Source: Kitasatospora cheerisanensis KCTC 2395
GTDB taxonomy: Bacteria > Actinomycetota > Actinomycetes > Streptomycetales > Streptomycetaceae
NCBI RefSeq assembly: GCF_000696185.1
Contig: NZ_KK853997.1
Coordinates: 488,684 to 552,683 of the forward strand
Reading direction: 5' to 3'
Length of the DNA: 64,000 bases
Of this stretch, positions 62,231 to 64,000 are shown in pieces (within the stretch, counting starts at the first letter, position 1; the number at the start of each line of letters is the position of its first letter). A program made the position numbers and the translations under genes. The notes under the pieces were generated by a model, which worked only from the letters and a program-made list of their open reading frames with translations, had not been told where the DNA came from and did no database searches.

Positions 62231-62737
62231 ATGGCGATCGGCGGCCAGGACAGCAGGCGACCGCACGGGGAACTGGTCGCGGACGTGCTCGCGGCGCTGT
62301 GGAGCGCGGGCCGGCCGCTGACGGCGCAGGAGGTGAAACGGGCCCTGGGGCGGCCGTTGGCCCGGACCACGGTGGCCACCATCCTGGCCCGGCTGCACGA
62401 CAGCGGCACCGTGGTCCGCACCCGCCCGGGCCGGTCCTACGCCTACGCGCCGGTCTCCGACGCGGCCGGGCTGGCCGCCGGCCGGATGCGGCGCGAACTG
62501 GAGAAGGAGGACGACCGCAGCCTCGTGCTGCGCCGCTTCGTCTCCGCGCTGTCGACCGAGGACGAGGACCTGCTGCGGGAGTTGCTGCGCGACGCCGAGG
62601 GCGGAACCGAGGGCGGAACCGAGGGCGGAACCGAGGGCGGAGCCGAGGGCGGAGCCGGGAATGGGGCCGACGGCGGTGTCGGGGCGGGGTCGGACGACAC
62701 CGGTGTAGACCGGTCGGCGGTCCCGTCGCTAGAGTGA
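62231..62737 (+). CDS. BlaI/MecI/CopY-family transcriptional regulator
   Basis: 168 aa. The winged helix (GELVADVLAALWSAGRPLTA; RTTVATILARLHDSGTVVRT) and the dimerisation helices (MRRELEKEDDRSLVLRRFVS; LSTEDEDLLRELLRD) are standard for the family. The last 50 residues are an acidic Gly-rich tail encoded by a 12-bp tandem repeat. There is no adjacent BlaR/MecR sensor protease. The iron box just upstream suggests repression by iron-loaded DmdR, so its targets may include iron or haem functions. Confidence 0.9.
   Translation: MAIGGQDSRRPHGELVADVLAALWSAGRPLTAQEVKRALGRPLARTTVATILARLHDSGTVVRTRPGRSYAYAPVSDAAGLAAGRMRRELEKEDDRSLVLRRFVSALSTEDEDLLRELLRDAEGGTEGGTEGGTEGGAEGGAGNGADGGVGAGSDDTGVDRSAVPSLE
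62597..62656 (+). repeat. 12-bp tandem repeat, five copies, in the BlaI-type gene
   Basis: GAGGGCGGAACC is repeated three times and GAGGGCGGAGCC twice, encoding EGGT/EGGA units. The unit is a whole number of codons, so copy-number variation would keep the frame. Confidence 0.8.
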
Positions 62738-62823
62738 GGACGGCCCTCGCTCCGCCGCACCCCGCCCGGGCGTCGACCGGTTCCCCCGAGGGCGTCTCCC
62801 GCTCTCCCGCGTTAGGAACCGGC

Positions 62824-63327
62824 TTGTTCGACGGTAGGAAAGAGTCGTCCGATCCCTTCGAACAGTCGGTCTACCTGCTGTCCGTCCTCGCCCGGGCGGC
62901 CGAGGACGGCATCGGCGAGCGGCTCGCGGCCCGCGGGCTGGGCCGGGTGCACCAGGAACTGCTGACCGTCCTCGCGCAGGCCGGCCCGCACGGCCGCGCC
63001 GACCTGGCCCGGCGGGTCACCGCGCCGGACGCGTCCGCCGCGATGGACACGCTGCTGGCCCGCGGCCTGGTGCAGGCGATGACGGTGCACCTCGGCGGCG
63101 GGCAGCAGGAGGTGGTGATGCTGTCGCCGGACGGGCAGGCCGAGTTGGCGGCGATGCACGCCGACGCCGCCGCCGTCCAGGACGCCATGATGGTCTCCTT
63201 CACCCGCGGCGACCGCGCCCAACTGAACGCGCTGCTGCGCCGGATGCACGTGGCGCTGGGGCGCGGCGAGGGCTTCGGCAGTCCGCAGTCGGTGTCCCGC
63301 AAGGTGCGCGGCCGGGACCGGGGCTGA
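62824..63327 (+). CDS. MarR-family transcriptional regulator
   Basis: 167 aa from TTG 62824, with AGGA six bases upstream. The fold follows MarR: YLLSVLARAAEDGIGERLAA, ELLTVLAQAGPHGRADLARR (HTH), MDTLLARGLVQAMTV and a wing with VVMLSPDGQAELAAMHADAA. The N-terminus may start slightly earlier in another frame, but no better ribosome-binding site is visible. It lies 86 bp after the BlaI-type gene and could be read from the same iron-controlled promoter. Confidence 0.85.
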   Translation: MFDGRKESSDPFEQSVYLLSVLARAAEDGIGERLAARGLGRVHQELLTVLAQAGPHGRADLARRVTAPDASAAMDTLLARGLVQAMTVHLGGGQQEVVMLSPDGQAELAAMHADAAAVQDAMMVSFTRGDRAQLNALLRRMHVALGRGEGFGSPQSVSRKVRGRDRG

Positions 63328-63404
63328 CGGGCCGTCGGGAGCCCGTGCCCCATCGGGGACCGGGATGACTGACCGTCAGGGACCGGTGCCCGGCCCGACG
63401 GGCG

Positions 63405-63899
63405 TCAGTGTCCCTCGCCGCCCTCGGTGCCGCTGCCGGTGAGGGCGTCCTGCCAGGCGGCCTTCGCGCCGGAGTCGCCGATCAGGTAGACGTCGACGAC
63501 CGCGCCGACGGCGACCGCCGCGCACAGCACGCCGGCGCCGATCCGCAGCGCGGCGGAGAACGGGCGGCCGCCGCCCGCGGCGCGGCGGGCCGCCCACCAG
63601 ACCAGCACGGAGAGCAGGAACAGCCCGGCGGCCCAGGGCAGCAGGCCGTCGCCGAGTTCGGTGTGACGGCGCACCAGGTCGGTGCGGTCGACGTGCCGTT
63701 CGAGCCACTCGCCGGCGTCGGTGGTGAGCGGGACGGCCGCCAGCGTGACCAGGGCGAGCAGCGGCAGCGCCAGGCCCGCGCGGCGGGCGGCGGCGGGGCT
63801 GAGCGCGCAGACGATCAGCGCCAGCGCGGTCAACGGGACGAAAACCACCACCAGGTGGACCAGCAGGATGTGCGCGGGCAGTCCGTCGATCGTGCTCAC
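63405..63899 (-). CDS. DUF2231-like membrane protein
   Basis: 164 aa with four hydrophobic segments (ILLVHLVVVFVPLTALALIV; AGLALPLLALVTLAAVPLTT; LLPWAAGLFLLSVLVWWAAR; IGAGVLCAAVAVGAVVDVYL) and the family's conserved early GLPAHILLVHLVV with its His residues, and HTELGD between helices 2 and 3. Members are suggested to bind haem or metals in the membrane, which would suit the iron-linked neighbours. GTG 63899 has AAGGAG six bases upstream. The last 100 bp of the window contain nothing recognisable. Confidence 0.8.
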   Translation of the reverse strand: MSTIDGLPAHILLVHLVVVFVPLTALALIVCALSPAAARRAGLALPLLALVTLAAVPLTTDAGEWLERHVDRTDLVRRHTELGDGLLPWAAGLFLLSVLVWWAARRAAGGGRPFSAALRIGAGVLCAAVAVGAVVDVYLIGDSGAKAAWQDALTGSGTEGGEGH

Positions 63900-64000
63900 C
63901 GGTGACTCCTTCCGGCCGGCGGGCCCGGCAGCCTCCCGGTGCGGGTGGCGGCCGGGCGCGCACCATGGTGGCAGCCGAACTTCTCAGTTCCCCATGAACG

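Overview
The window is a 64 kb chromosomal piece of a very high G+C actinomycete, almost certainly a Streptomycetaceae member (Streptomyces or Kitasatospora). The clues are codons ending almost always in G or C, many GTG/TTG starts, ATGA/GTGA-coupled operons, a SapA-like spore protein, a sigma-J-like ECF factor beside VOC and DinB genes, a DmdR/IdeR-type iron box and a vWA-MoxR-VMAP cluster. No rRNA, CRISPR array, intact transposase or integrase was seen; the only RNA gene found is an initiator tRNA.

Layout. 1-9.6 kb: an amidohydrolase tail, an exported serine hydrolase/NHL-propeller pair, a zinc-ribbon protein, a decayed EamA transporter, a methyltransferase, an alpha/beta hydrolase behind a leader ORF, a UDP-GlcNAc 2-epimerase, and a membrane protein coupled to a HEAT protein. 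9.7-11.4 kb: a LuxR-type regulator divergent from a small exported-looking peptide and a 92-aa partner. 11.5-15.7 kb: a secreted CHAP/NlpC-like enzyme with a C-terminal propeller, and a sigma factor facing a VOC-DinB operon. 15.7-28 kb: two two-component systems, a SapA-like protein, an MFS exporter with an AsnC regulator, and a MacB/FtsX-like ABC transporter divergent from its probable kinase/regulator, with two related palindromes. 28-38 kb: a SpoIIE-type phosphatase and the most notable locus, a co-directional set of Trypco1, trypsin-VMAP, MoxR AAA+ ATPase, SAV_2336 (vWA-like)-WD40 and pseudokinase-TIR-like genes, which matches the predicted NTP-dependent conflict systems. 38-50.5 kb: a PadR-GyrI fusion, an uncharacterised translationally coupled operon of small peptide, unknown protein, DUF6895-like protein and serine hydrolase, a 1,324-aa exported repeat protein and an S53 protease. 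50.5-58.4 kb: an aromatic-acid (salicylate or anthranilate) CoA-thioester degradation cluster with RidA, FAH, cupin, thioesterase, CoA ligase, FAD/OYE hydroxylase and PaaX. 58.4-64 kb: initiator tRNA, two lipoproteins, two truncated genes lying head to head, an AraC regulator, an iron-boxed BlaI-type regulator, a MarR regulator and a membrane protein.

A warning runs through the annotation. About fifteen otherwise well-conserved frames are broken by the apparent loss of a single G or C, mostly in short G/C runs, and never by a gain. Adding the base back restores every affected gene to a whole number of codons and the expected family sequence. This looks like a systematic homopolymer undercall in the assembly rather than true gene decay, so these genes are described as probably functional although they are typed as pseudogenes.
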